In this document: in pieces, positions 11,601 through 21,660 of the stretch
Layout: every line of letters begins with the position of its first letter
Position numbering within the stretch: the stretch's first letter is position 1
DNA from: Bostrychus sinensis
Lineage: Eukaryota > Chordata > Actinopteri > Gobiiformes > Eleotridae
Length of the DNA: 64,000 nt
Assembly: GCA_020698575.1 (NCBI GenBank)
Contig: CM036250.1
Coordinates: 23,029,500-23,093,499, forward strand
Direction of reading: 5' to 3'
Notes under the pieces: generated by a model
What the model saw: the letters and a program-made list of their open reading frames with translations, nothing else
Database searches by the model: none
What the model was told of the DNA's origin: nothing
Position numbers and translations under genes: made by a program

Positions 11601-14600
11601 AGTACTAATTTCTGCCAACTAGATTTGTTAGAATAAGCAAGTCATTTTTTATACTGTTGACAATAAGTCGAGATGTATTTTCCTGCTTGAACACTATGCT
11701 TTGGTTCTCATGCTCACAGCTGTCTACCTGGAACCTCATCTGTAGACAGCTTTTAGCGAAATTGCTATTGATCTCAGTCTCTTAGTAGCCCCCCTCTACT
11801 TCAGTCTATATTTGCTTTCAGTAATACTACATAAGCATCATATTGTCCTCACAGTGTTGTTTTGTTACTGTTTTCTAGGCTTGTACTTTTATATTTTGCA
11901 GGGATGCATTTATGCTGGCCCTCATTAACAGTGGGACCAGTTTTTTTGCCGGTTTCGTGGTCTTTTCTGTGCTAGGATTTATGGCTGCAGAACAAGGGGT
12001 GGACATCAGTAAGGTAGCGGAGAGTGGTAAGAATAGATGTCTGTTAAAATACTATCAAACGACCAAAATACAAGTATTGACAGTATGTTTGCTTCTTTGT
12101 TTGTCCTAATTTGCAGGTCCAGGGCTGGCCTTCATAGCCTACCCCAAAGCAGTGACACTGATGCCCCTTGCACCTCTCTGGGCAGCACTTTTCTTCTTTA
12201 TGTTGCTCATCTTGGGCCTTGACAGCCAGGTAATACAAAGAATTACAGTAGGCATATATGTTGATTTGCTTTAATTTGTCTTTTTTACTTTTGTACTCCA
12301 GATTTTTATTGTAAAATAAAATTACTCAAGTAGAAGTAAAAGTACTTTACTTTACAACTTTACCTTTGCTTATCTAACAATTTAATTTAGTTTCTTACTC
12401 ACAGCTAGATAAATGACTCTCCAATCTCCAAAGGTGGAAAAAGTACTCCAAATTTGTACTAAAGTAAAAGTACTGCTATGGCAACATAAGATTACTCAAG
12501 TAGAAGTACAAAATAATTATGGAGCTATATTTGTTTCAGTAAAATGTTGTTGATGCAAAACTAAAATGAATTGATGCAACAATAAATGTATTGATGCAAC
12601 TAGAATGATTTTAAAATGCCTAATCTGTGACTTGCATGGAGCAATTTTTGCAAATAAATTCTAATTTGCAAATATATTATTTGCAATTATTTCACAAATC
12701 AATCATGTTTGTCATTTATAAATCTACAGTAACCTGAGCTAACATGACTAGCATAAAGCCCAACTCACACCTGACGTGTAGCGCCACTGCACTTAAAAAG
12801 GCTTTAACATAAACAATGCAGAGTTTAAAATGTGTGTTTTATCTGTATGTGTGTTTTATCCAGACAAAATGATAGAAGTGGCCCAGGCTGTGTGAGGACA
12901 GACCGGGCTGCTCTATTAGCAGGTTATTAGTGAGTAAGCAACAGAAAGGAGTTTCCCCATGCTCTGAGTGCAGAGTAGTCAGTAGCTGCTGCCTGTGTCC
13001 CCCTGATGCAGCATGCTACTCTCCCTCAGTGTTTACAAGTGTGTCTTTGTGTCACACAGAGCAGAGAACTGTATTTGTTATTGCAGAAGTATGGAGGAGC
13101 ATGTGTTTTCAGCCACTGAGTGCGCCGAATCTGGTGTGAGGGCTCCCACAGGAAACAGTGTGCTTTGGCCTGTGTTATGCTATTCATGTGAGCTCAGGTT
13201 ACTGTGGACAGGCTGACGTCCTGCCATGATTAGACTCGCAGAAGATCTGGAATAAGACCTATAATACATCTATGGGCGGCTACTGATCATCAGCTAACAA
13301 TAGCACATGCTGCTGGTCTCTGGTGGTTGGTCTGTACCCAAAGACATTAGTGCCAACACTGCCCCCAGTGATTTCAGTGGAACAGGATTTCCTTTGAATC
13401 AATCCAAGCTATTTCAAAACACATAACGAATGTCTCAAAATGATCCGCAAGTGCAGAAGTGATTAATTTGCGCATTGGAAGGGCTGAATGCGCACATAGG
13501 GCAATCCACAAATGCATAATCAACTATTTACACACAAAATGCAGATTTATGAATGAAAAACACAAATCATTTTGAAATAATTACAACAGATATATTTGCA
13601 AATTACAATATAGCTGCATACCCCCAGTGGTTGTCTGTGGAACAGGATTTCTTTTGTGGATAAATCTTGTTGTCTCAAAATGCAGGACAAATGTCTCAAA
13701 AAGATCCAAATGCGCAAAGGTTATGAATGCACAAATGCAGCGATCCACAAATGCAAATTGGACTATTCACATGCAAAACTGCAGATTTATAAATAACAAA
13801 CATGATTGATTTGTGAAATAATTGCAAATAATATATTTGCAAATTAGAATTTATTTGCAAAAATTGCTGCATTCAAGCCACAAATTAGGCATTTTGAATA
13901 AATCATTCTAATTGCATCAATACATTTATTGTTGCATCAATTCACTTTAGTTTTGCATCAATTCATTTTATTGAAACAACTATAGCTCCATAAATAATAC
14001 CTTGAATAAAAGTAAAAGATTCTTAGTCTAAGTAGAAAGTACTATTAACTGCTACTACTACTACAGCTATTATTACTTCTCTTTCTACTTTTACCACAAC
14101 TAGTACTATTACCCCATCTACTACTACTATAAATATATATATATAAATCTAAATTACCTACTTTGCTGCAAACATAAAAACATTTTTAACTCATTTAGAG
14201 ATTTGAAAATTGTATTTGAGTAAAAGTAATATATATTCCTCTAAAATTTCTTTAAATTAAATTATGTTTTAGAAAATGTAATCAGAAAGTATACTGTATT
14301 TTATTCCACAAATGTACTGAAGTAAGTTGCATGTAAGTAAAAGTATGCAGTTACTTTCCTCCTCGTCCTACAGTCCGCTCAGAAACACACTGCTCTTGGT
14401 TTGGGGACTGCATTTCTCAGGCGCTTGTTTCTTGGTTTGAACCGATGCCTACATATGTTCATTGTTCTAGAGCCGAGGGATTTGTCAATGAGCTACTGTC
14501 TGATTCACACACAGCAGCTGCCTTTGTCAGGCCATTCAGTTACTTGGACCTTCTCCATGGCCTCTGTTTTTTCTCTGTCAATCAGTAGAAAAATACCATA

Positions 14601-17600
14601 CCTGTGATTCGTACTCAAGTAAAAGCACTTTTGCTTCAAAATAATGTATAGAACACCCCTAATGATTTCAAAATACTCTAAAAGTAACAGTGTGTCAGAC
14701 TGTTGGCGGGGGCAGGGTGTGATTTGTTGGGGGGGTTCTGTCCCTGCTTTTGCTCCTGTTCTTTCCATCCCTCCCTCTGCTTTAACTTCAGGGGGGATAA
14801 AAATAGGATGACTTTCAGCAAATTTGGGCTGTATCCCGTATCTTCGCCTTCTTTGCTTTCTGTAACTGGTGAGTTAACTAATTTGGGCCGCGACTCGCAC
14901 TCTCTCTCTCCTGAACGGCTGTGAGCAGCAGAGGACAGGACGGAGCAGACACACATCCTTCTCCACTTCTTTCTACATATTTGTTCATTTTAAGATTAAA
15001 CAAGATATACAAAGCTAATAGCACAGCCGCAACATTTATCATTCCCTTTAGTTAGTTTGCGCCTAATTTGTTATGCAAATTAACTGCATGCATATTTAAT
15101 GAGGCGCTACATTGTATGTGCATTGTATATGCAAGTAACACTTTGTTTTTGCACAGAAGTTACAAATCCCTACATCAAATAGCCTCGTGATTCTTTTCAC
15201 TGTGAAATTTCCTTAAACCCTAGACAAAAAACACATAAAAACTCAACAAAATGCAGGAAATGCGGTCTGCTGTTTTAAAAAATTTCTGGGAGAGGACCCC
15301 TAGACCCCACCTTCCCGCACCCCTTCACAAAACATCCCCCTTTCACAAAACATCTCCCCCTCTGGTTTTTGACAAATCACACCCTGGGCGGGGATGTGGT
15401 GAAAAAGAAGTGGACAATACAAGGTTACTGGTCAGAGGTCATTGTTTAATAATTAGACAAATACTGGGCAATGAAGATCCGTTAAAAATAGAAAATCTAC
15501 TATTGGGAATACCTAAAGGAAGATTGAAAAGGGGATTACATTTTTTTTTATTATTGTTGTGTTTTGTTCTGTTTTATCAGGGGTAGCCTTAAAAAAGGAA
15601 ACACTTATAATCTGTATAAATATTGTGTCTAAAAGTTGCTTATCACTAAGCATGCTCAAAATGATGATTGATTATGTGACACAATCAAGTGTGTATAAAT
15701 TAAATGTGTAGAGGTGTTGAAATTTCAGTCCGTGTAACTGTCTTACTTTCTCTTTCACTTTCACTTCTCTTGTCTTCCTCAGTTTGTCGGGGTGGAGGGG
15801 TTGATCACTGGCATCATGGACATGTTACCTCCCAAGTCAGTCCTGGGCTCCCTGCAGAGAGAGGTGGTGGCGGCCATCTGCTGTGTTATCTGCTTCCTTA
15901 TTGACATGTCCATGGTGACAGAGGTACAGTGAAAAATACTGTATATTCAAACTATTATTATTATGTATATAGGACAGCAACATTTTTGTGTATGGTTTGA
16001 ATCTTTGTTATGCTTATGGTTAGTGCCCCTGCCTCTTAGCAAGGAGACTATGAGTTCAATCCTCAGGCCTCTCTGGCTTCCTCCCACCATCCAAAGACGC
16101 GTGTATAGATGAATTGGTGAATTTAAATTGACCCTAGTGAATGAATGTGAGAGTGAATGGTTGTGTCAGTATATATTTTTGTGTCAGCCCTGGCAACTAA
16201 CTGGCCACTTTCCAGGGTGTACCCCACCTAAGGCACATAGTTGCTAGAACAGGCAAGTGGAAGATCATATTCATGGTTAATTTTTTTCTCAGTACAAGGA
16301 CAACATTAGAAGATTCTTTAGAGGCACTAGCAACTGAATTAACTAGGATGAAAGTACACAGCATAGAAGCAGGGCTAGAAATAGGTCATGCATCAACTAT
16401 TAAAATGGTGGCCTTATTGAAGACTGTTTTCTCTCCTACTTTTAGGGAGGCATGTATGTCTTCCAGCTGTTTGACTACTACTCTGCCAGTGGCATCACCC
16501 TCTTGTGGCAGGCCTTTTGGGAGTGCGTAGTGATCGCATGGGTGTATGGTGAGAAACATTCAGATGCACATAAGTTACCAAGTCTAAATTTAGCACTTCT
16601 TAATTTGTTTACTCTTTTTCTGTACTCCAGAGTCTTTTGCAGTGCTTATTTAGACCCAGACCCCTTTAGTTGGAGCTACTTTAGTACTGGTGTAGTCCTG
16701 GTTTCAATTTGATTTAGTTCTGATTTAGACTTTAGACTAGATGTTAAGTCCTGGTTTAGGCCTAGTATGATTTAGACCTGGTTTAGTCTTGGTTTAGTCT
16801 TGGTTTATTTTTATGTTAAACCTGGTTTAGTCAATATTTAGGCTAATTCTAGTCCATAGTTTTTGAAAATTCAAATATTGTTGGTACTTTCAGGAGTCGG
16901 TATGCAGTGCATATGCATGCAGTGCATGTTATTTCGAACAATTTCAAAAAAAATAGACATGAAATGTACATGCTGTGTACATAACCAATGTTAGAAAAGG
17001 AGTGGCTTGAAGTGTAACCCTATGTAATTTCACTCCCCTTCCAGTTTAAGATATACAAATTAGCAGCTTCCTGTAAATACAACAGTTTGATCAATCAATA
17101 AAACAAAAATAATAACAATAACACAAAAGTAATAACAATTACTACTTGGCGTGAAAAGTTTAAGAAAGATTGATGTACAGTAAAGTGTGTCTGTGTCTTG
17201 GCAACACTGCAAAAAACAGAAATCATTAATCATCTGTGCTTTCTACTTATATAACATTTTTTTGCTTGGTCAGGCGCAGACCGTTTCATGGATGATGTGG
17301 CCCGAATGATCGGCTACCAACCCTTGCCATACATGAAATGGTGCTGGTCCTATATCACACCTTTGGTCTGTGTGGTAAGTGTTGCTCTTTGTTTGATTTT
17401 TAGTGCTGTCAATGAAATCTGCATTTTTTTCACGTGTTCATGTTCATAGGGAGTGTTTCTTTTCCACGTGGTAAACTACAAGCCCCTGACCTATAACACA
17501 GTCTACACCTATCCCTTGTGGGGTGAGCTGCTTGGATGGGCCCTGGCACTGTCCTCTATGCTTTGTATCCCTCTCACTGTTCTCTACAAAATGCTGCGCT

Positions 17601-18244
17601 GTAAAGGATCCTTGCGGGAGGTTAGTACCCTCAAGGAATGTGTAATCGTGTTTCTTTGTAACTTTTGACAACCCATAAAGTTCATCTCCTCGGTTACTCT
17701 GATGACTATAACACTTGTTCCCTGGCTGCAAAATTGCTTATTGAAGAGGTACAGAAAAACATGATACAATGACCTTATGGTGTATGTACAGGTGTATATA
17801 GAGATGACTAGTGCTAGCCTTGTGGGTGTTAAATAAAGGCCAATAATTTTAAATTCCCCTTTCCTTCTTTTTTAGCATATCCCTATATCAGAATGAACAT
17901 TGAATTTATAGATTGTACATTGCTTTATGTAAATATGAAGACAGACACACACACATTTTTATTGATGTCACCCTTGTTTAAAGCCCGCTTGATATAAGAA
18001 TATGAACTGAAATCTCAGCCACACTTTATCTTACCAGTTATAATTGCATACTTAATGGATCAGGCTGATGATTAACTTGGAAATAATTCATATGCTTATT
18101 TCTTTGTCTCCACAGCGATGGCAGCACCTCAACACCCCTGTGTGGGGCCGACACCACCTTGAGTACCTGGCCCCTGAGAGCGAAGCCAAGCTACTGCCCT
18201 CTACAGGAACCAAGAGTACACTATTTTTCGAGAGTGTCATCTAA
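2644..18244 (+). CDS. slc6a8: Sodium- and chloride-dependent creatine transporter 1
   Basis: Plasma-membrane symporter importing creatine with Na+ and Cl-. Coding exons: 2644-2674, 3594-3893, 6862-6993, 8341-8674, 9287-9419, 10500-10634, 10725-10828, 11902-12026, 12117-12229, 15783-15923, 16446-16548, 17274-17374, 17450-17620, 18116-18244. All join in frame to 683 residues (human about 635). Exon 2 encodes the TM1 signature GLGNVWRFPYLCYKNGGG. TM3 has FFCNTYYIM, with the cysteine typical of creatine transporters. The later blocks VWIDAGTQIFFSYAIGLG, GPGLAFIAYPKAVTLMP and GGMYVFQLFDYYSASG follow the SLC6A8 pattern rather than the taurine or GABA members. The start in exon 1 (MSPEVEDNNHG) is chosen because it splices in frame to exon 2; a second ATG at 3599 is possible. 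The protein ends ESVI, a possible PDZ ligand. The second extracellular loop is unusually long, with five Asn-X-Ser/Thr sites. Confidence 0.95.
4292..4317 (+). repeat. Poly(C) tract
   Basis: A run of 26 cytosines in slc6a8 intron 2, followed by a C/T-rich stretch. A (TTTG)n tract lies nearby at about 4817-4842. Length is likely polymorphic and error-prone in sequencing. Confidence 0.9.
5925..6255. mobile_element. Degraded MITE copy, GGGCTGCACAATATT family
   Basis: The left side reads GGTCTGCACCATATTAGAAA and the right side ends ATAGTGCGCAGCC. Internal phrases such as ACTCACTGGTCAAAA and AAACCAGAACTAAATTAGGACTAAAT are shared with copies at 18666-18919 and 20225-20440. It lies in slc6a8 intron 2 and has no coding capacity. 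Confidence 0.55.
6648..6825 (+). repeat. Dispersed short repeat ending in TGGATTA (reference copy of a 12-copy family)
   Basis: The unit runs from GGTCACCACAGCAAATCATC, through TCATCCAGGCCTGGGACTG, to ACTGGCTTGTGATGCCTTGTG and CTGGATTA. Further copies by eye: (+) about 25060-25245, 26030-26165, 27000-27150 and 37465-37650; (-) about 5066-5230, 11413-11520, 29970-30050, 36878-36985, 38842-38950, 40795-40890 and 52371-52560. It is the most frequent interspersed repeat in the window, and copies fall in introns and intergenic DNA alike. No tRNA-like head is obvious, so I do not assign a class. Confidence 0.65.
7653..8280. mobile_element. Non-autonomous DNA transposon with AAAAAGTTGGGAC ends
   Basis: The left end reads AAAAAAAGTTGGGACGCTGT followed by ATTTGCAAATCTCATA. 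The right end is its inverted counterpart, TCCTAACTTTTTTTTAATTG, then GGGGTTGTA. The inside carries AACATGTCTCAAAAAGTAGG and TTATTCTGTACTGCAAATCA, which recur in the partial copy near 63.3 kb. It fills most of slc6a8 intron 3 and has no open reading frame of note. Confidence 0.65.
8727..9260. mobile_element. GGGCTGCACAATATT MITE interrupted by an ACAGCTCTGGAAAA element
   Basis: A family end, AGGGCTGCACAATATTAGAA, begins at about 8727. It breaks off at about 8765, where CACAGCTCTGGAAAAAAATA starts, the terminus of another common fish repeat. Text resembling the inside of the first family resumes at about 9110-9255. This suggests one element inserted in another within slc6a8 intron 4. Boundaries are approximate. 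Confidence 0.45.
12518..13993. mobile_element. DNA element with about 210-bp terminal inverted repeats
   Basis: The left arm (about 12518-12729) begins TTATGGAGCTATA. The right arm (about 13780-13993) is its near-exact reverse complement, ending TATAGCTCCATAA. Both arms carry GATGCAACAATAAATGTATT and TTTGCAAATATATTATTTGC in inverted orientation. Inside, a unit of about 259 bp is tandemly duplicated at 13362-13620 and 13621-13880, both beginning CCCCCAGTG. No transposase is visible. It sits in slc6a8 intron 9, inside a repeat rich in ACTCAAGTAGAAGTA text. The exact target duplication is unclear (AATAAT is shared). Confidence 0.75.
14713..15386. mobile_element. hAT-like non-autonomous element (CAGGGTGTGATTTGT ends)
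   Basis: A perfect 15-bp inverted terminal repeat, CAGGGTGTGATTTGT / ACAAATCACACCCTG, bounds 674 bp. The flanking 8-mers GGCGGGGG (14705-14712) and GGCGGGGA (15387-15394) differ at one base, as expected for an ageing 8-bp hAT target duplication. It is GC-richer than its surroundings, contains no credible gene and lies in slc6a8 intron 9. Confidence 0.75.
16015..16260 (+). repeat. tRNA-derived SINE-like repeat
   Basis: The head TATGGTTAGTGCCCCTGCCT resembles a Pol III A box, and GAGTTCAATCCTC 30 bases later resembles a B box. The body TCCTCCCACCATCCAAAGAC ... GAATGTGAGAGTGAATGGTT and CCAGGGTGTACCCC is the common fish SINE body. It lies in slc6a8 intron 10. A related body recurs at about 58640-58850. 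Confidence 0.6.
16640..16860 (+). repeat. Degenerate GGTTTAGTC-rich tandem tract
   Basis: Short units such as CCTGGTTTAG, GGTTTAGTCTT and GATTTAGACCT follow one another irregularly in slc6a8 intron 11. The same word in reverse complement (AAACCAGGACTAA) occurs inside the GGGCTGCACAATATT elements, so the tract may be an expansion from one of them. Confidence 0.5.
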
Positions 18245-18665
18245 AGCACTGACCAACATTATCCAAAGCCAAGTCACCCTTTTACATTCAAACCAAACAA
18301 AAAAATTACATGAATGCACTACAAGACCTGCTGCAAATTTTAGTTACGAATCTTACTACACACCCTACAGTTTTAAATCACAGACAAGTCCTGGGCAAAT
18401 GGACCAAAGATACGATTTTAAAAAATGGAGACACAATCACCTATTTAGCCCACACCAGTAACAGGATGCACCCCTCGCTTGACTTTCTGACTCTACCTCG
18501 CTGCCTCGCCCTTCTCCTCTTTCCCCGCTGCCTTTGTGCTGTCCCGTCTAGTTTTGTGGTGTGACCAGTGTTGTTGCTGCCATCCCTTTTCCTTCGCTCT
18601 TTGTATAACAATCATCTAAGTAACATAAGCTGTCCTGAAATGTCGTAATAACTAGGCATAAAGTT

Positions 18666-18919
18666 AGGGCTGCACAATATTAGAAAAATATATATATCAT
18701 GATATGATTAGCAATATTTGAATGCCCATAAGGTCAGGGTTATTAACATCAGACATAATAAAAGTTCACTCATTGGTCAAAACTACGGCAAAATCTGAAA
18801 TCTAAAACTAAACCAGGACTAAGGCATTTCTAATTCAGGTCTAAATTTAGGACGGAATTCAGACTAAATTATGACAACTTAAATGAAACAATACATTTTC
18901 TATATATTGTACAGCCCTA
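18666..18919. mobile_element. MITE, GGGCTGCACAATATT family (complete copy)
   Basis: 254 bp bounded by inverted ends TAGGGCTGCACAATATT and ATATTGTACAGCCCTA. It lies in the 3' UTR of slc6a8, so that transcript is predicted to carry it. Flanking 8-mers CATAAAGT and CATGAAAA match only partly. Confidence 0.65.
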
Positions 18920-19009
18920 CATGAAAAGATAATGCATTCAAGTTAAAAGATCTCAAATGCCATTATGTAAAGTATGTGTCTTGAGGTATATCTCCTCATT
19001 TGGTCACAT

Positions 19010-19290
19010 GGTAACACTTTATAATACTAAATACTATATAGCATTAGTATTACTTAAGTATTAGTAACCAGTTAGTTCATAATGTACGAAGCATTACTAC
19101 AACATTAATAGGAATGAGTTATAAACATTGTTATTAATGTTTCATCTAAATCAATGGTTCATCTAAATCAATGCAAAATACTCAGTGTTAAGTCAGTATT
19201 TATAACTTAAAAGATTAGTGTTAATTACATATTGCTTTAATATATACTTAAACACTGCTTAATAGTGGGGAGCTATTCTAAGGTGTTACC
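19010..19290. mobile_element. MITE with GGTAACACTT ends
   Basis: Inverted ends GGTAACACTTTATAATA and TATTCTAAGGTGTTACC bound 281 bp in the predicted slc6a8 3' UTR. The sequence is AT-rich and non-coding. No clear target duplication is seen. Confidence 0.6.
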
Positions 19291-19571
19291 AAAAGCTTTG
19301 GAGCATACCACTGACCATTGTTTTCTACCAGCTGTGTTCTTAAGTGTACAAAAATAACTTATGTTACTTACAAAGAAGAAAATAGACAATACATCACCAC
19401 TACCAGATGTGTGTTATGTACTAAATAAAATATCCTGTGTCGTATTGTAAAATCTGTGATCAGTATTTTCACCTTAAGACAAGAAAGACTCAAAAGACTG
19501 TAATGTGCAAAAGGCAGGAGACGGGGATATGGGGAGGGGAATGAGATTTGATATCATGTGAGGAATGAAGC

Positions 19572-19577
19572 AATAAA
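19572..19577 (+). terminator. poly(A) signal, slc6a8
   Basis: AATAAA about 1.33 kb past the slc6a8 stop codon. An earlier AATAAA at about 19424 is an alternative. The two MITEs at 18.67-19.29 kb would lie inside this 3' UTR. Confidence 0.45.
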
Positions 19578-19614
19578 TGCCAGGATAATGATGGAGATTT
19601 TGTTTCAATGGCTC

Positions 19615-19620
19615 TTTATT
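19615..19620 (-). terminator. poly(A) signal, slc26a6
   Basis: TTTATT on the plus strand, so AATAAA on the minus strand, about 2.0 kb past the predicted slc26a6 stop. It lies 38 bases from the opposing slc6a8 signal, so the convergent transcripts would overlap by tens of bases. Confidence 0.4.
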
Positions 19621-20224
19621 CACACTAATAAAACAACTACTACTATTATAAAAAGTTCCATCCCTCAGAAAGGTACCATAAAAAACATATCGAAATAGAA
19701 ATAAGTGAAGCCTTAGTATGATGACACACAGGAACTCTGTGTGAATAGTTAACTTTTGTCAGGTTAAAAGTTAAAACTATCATTTCCTCCATTCACACAA
19801 CAGTGTGTACAGTTATGTATTGTTCAGTGTAGCAGGAAGCCCAGGCAACAAATGGAGAGTCCCTCACTGACAGACTATTTTTGGCTTTAAGGTCACATAA
19901 AGGCTCCCTTTAAAAAAAATAAAAAATGTGTCTACAATACACTTACTTACAAACATTTACAGTTAATTAGGCATTCAGTATTTAGTGTCTATACAACAGC
20001 ATAACATCAGAAGGTAGTCATTAATTTTGAGAGGGTGCTAAAGTATGATGCTAGACCTGAGAAATATATAGCAGCTCAAAATGTCACACGTCTAAATAAG
20101 GAAACTGTTACTCATTTCCTATGTCATGCAGTTTAGCTTACTATGGTAGTGTTCAAACCAGTGACAGTATACTGCTTTAAGAGCCTTATTAACTGCATTT
20201 GCATTTTATTGATCTGACAGCTAC

Positions 20225-21130
20225 TGGGCAATACATATGCAGAATTTTGCAATAATAACATGGCTGGCAATATTTGAATACTATTAATTATTGACGATAG
20301 ACATGTTCAGGACTCACTGATCAAAACTGGGGCTAAAACTTATTGAAGACTAAACCAGAACTAAATGTAGGACTAAATTTGGGCTAAATCATAAATTTCT
20401 TATGTAGTTGTAATATAGTTTTGCTTTACAGTCCTACATAGATTAATTAGAATATGATAGAAAAGTGGTTTTATTTTAGTAGTTCAATTCAGAAAGTTAC
20501 TATATAAAATATTTCAAGTATTTACTTATTTTCATTGTGCTTATGCTGGTGATTATGTAATAGTATATACTGTATATGCTACATTTATGAGTTACTCAGT
20601 TTTCATCAGCTGTAAACCAAAATCATAATTAGAGCTGCAGCACATTATTATTTTGATAATTGATTAAACTGTCATTTTTTTTTTTAATCAAACAATTAAT
20701 GGGATGGGGAAGCATGAGTAATGTGGAATAGTGTAGTGGACTGAAAAAAGCAGAGGGAAAAAGGTGTTTTATAGTTTAGTCAAAACTGATAATTAATGCA
20801 ACAACAACAAAATTACACATTTTTCTAAAATGTGAACAACAAAGTGAATAGTGCAGAAAATAAGTTATATTTGTGCAAAAACAGTGTTCACCACCACACC
20901 ATTACCATACCAATAGTTAATACCATGGTTAATATATGCATACTCCAGAGAGTGATTATTTAGTTAGTTGACAATTATTTTTTATACTTATCGATTAGTT
21001 GTTGCAGCCCCAGTCACAATTAAAATAAATAAATGCTTGAAACATTTTACTCTCTGTGTACAGAATGTGCTTCATTTTGAACCAATCTACTGGAACAAAT
21101 TCCATACCATTTTATTTTTCCAATAGAGTG
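20225..21130. mobile_element. MITE cluster: GGGCTGCACAATATT copy, then a repeat split by a hAT-like insertion
   Basis: 20225-20440 is a third copy of the GGGCTGCACAATATT family (AGACTAAACCAGAACTAAAT, ending TTTACAGTCCTACA). About 20445-21130 is a copy of the repeat containing TTAGAATATGATAGAAAAGT and AAATAAATGCTTGAAA. It is split at 20631-21013 by an element with ends AGAGCTGCAGC and GTTGCAGCCCCAG. Its flanks TCATAATT and TCACAATT match at 7 of 8 bases. All this lies in the 3' flank or UTR of slc26a6. Confidence 0.55.
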
Positions 21131-21660
21131 TACATTTAGTTTCTTGCCATGTGGATTTTGTGTTTGCTGATATTGCAATAAAGTGGCGATATATTGTGAA
21201 GTCCTAATTTGTAGCTACACAGAGTCTGACAGACACATCGGCCTGTTGTCTCCTGTGTTTTCCTCTTACACTTAACCTTTCTTCACAGTATTTTCTCTCA
21301 GTCTATATTTAAACAGTCATCTATTAGTCCAGTGTTACATTCTCCCACTCAGTTCTCGCTGCCTCCCCTTTTCCAGTTCACACCCACCAGAGCATAAAAC
21401 AGAGCAGGGACAGAGCAGGGAAGCTGCAGTGGTGACGTAGTGCTGGCTCTATCTCATTATACAATATCATAAAAAACCCTGTTGCCACGGCAATGGCTCC
21501 CTGTGTCTCCACGGCAACTGGCGGCCATGTTGTCGAGGTGGTGCATTTCTGCCTAAATGAGGAAGGAAGAGGAGGAGACATACAGCAGTCTGACCAATGT
21601 GAAAAAAAGGCCATCTACAGAAGATGAGGATGAAGTGAGCGCTGTTCTGCCTCCTGCTGG

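Noticed and set aside
15251..15586. Plus-strand frame of 111 codons
   Set aside because: Its first 45 codons lie inside the hAT-like element 14713-15386 and cross its right end; there is no domain resemblance.
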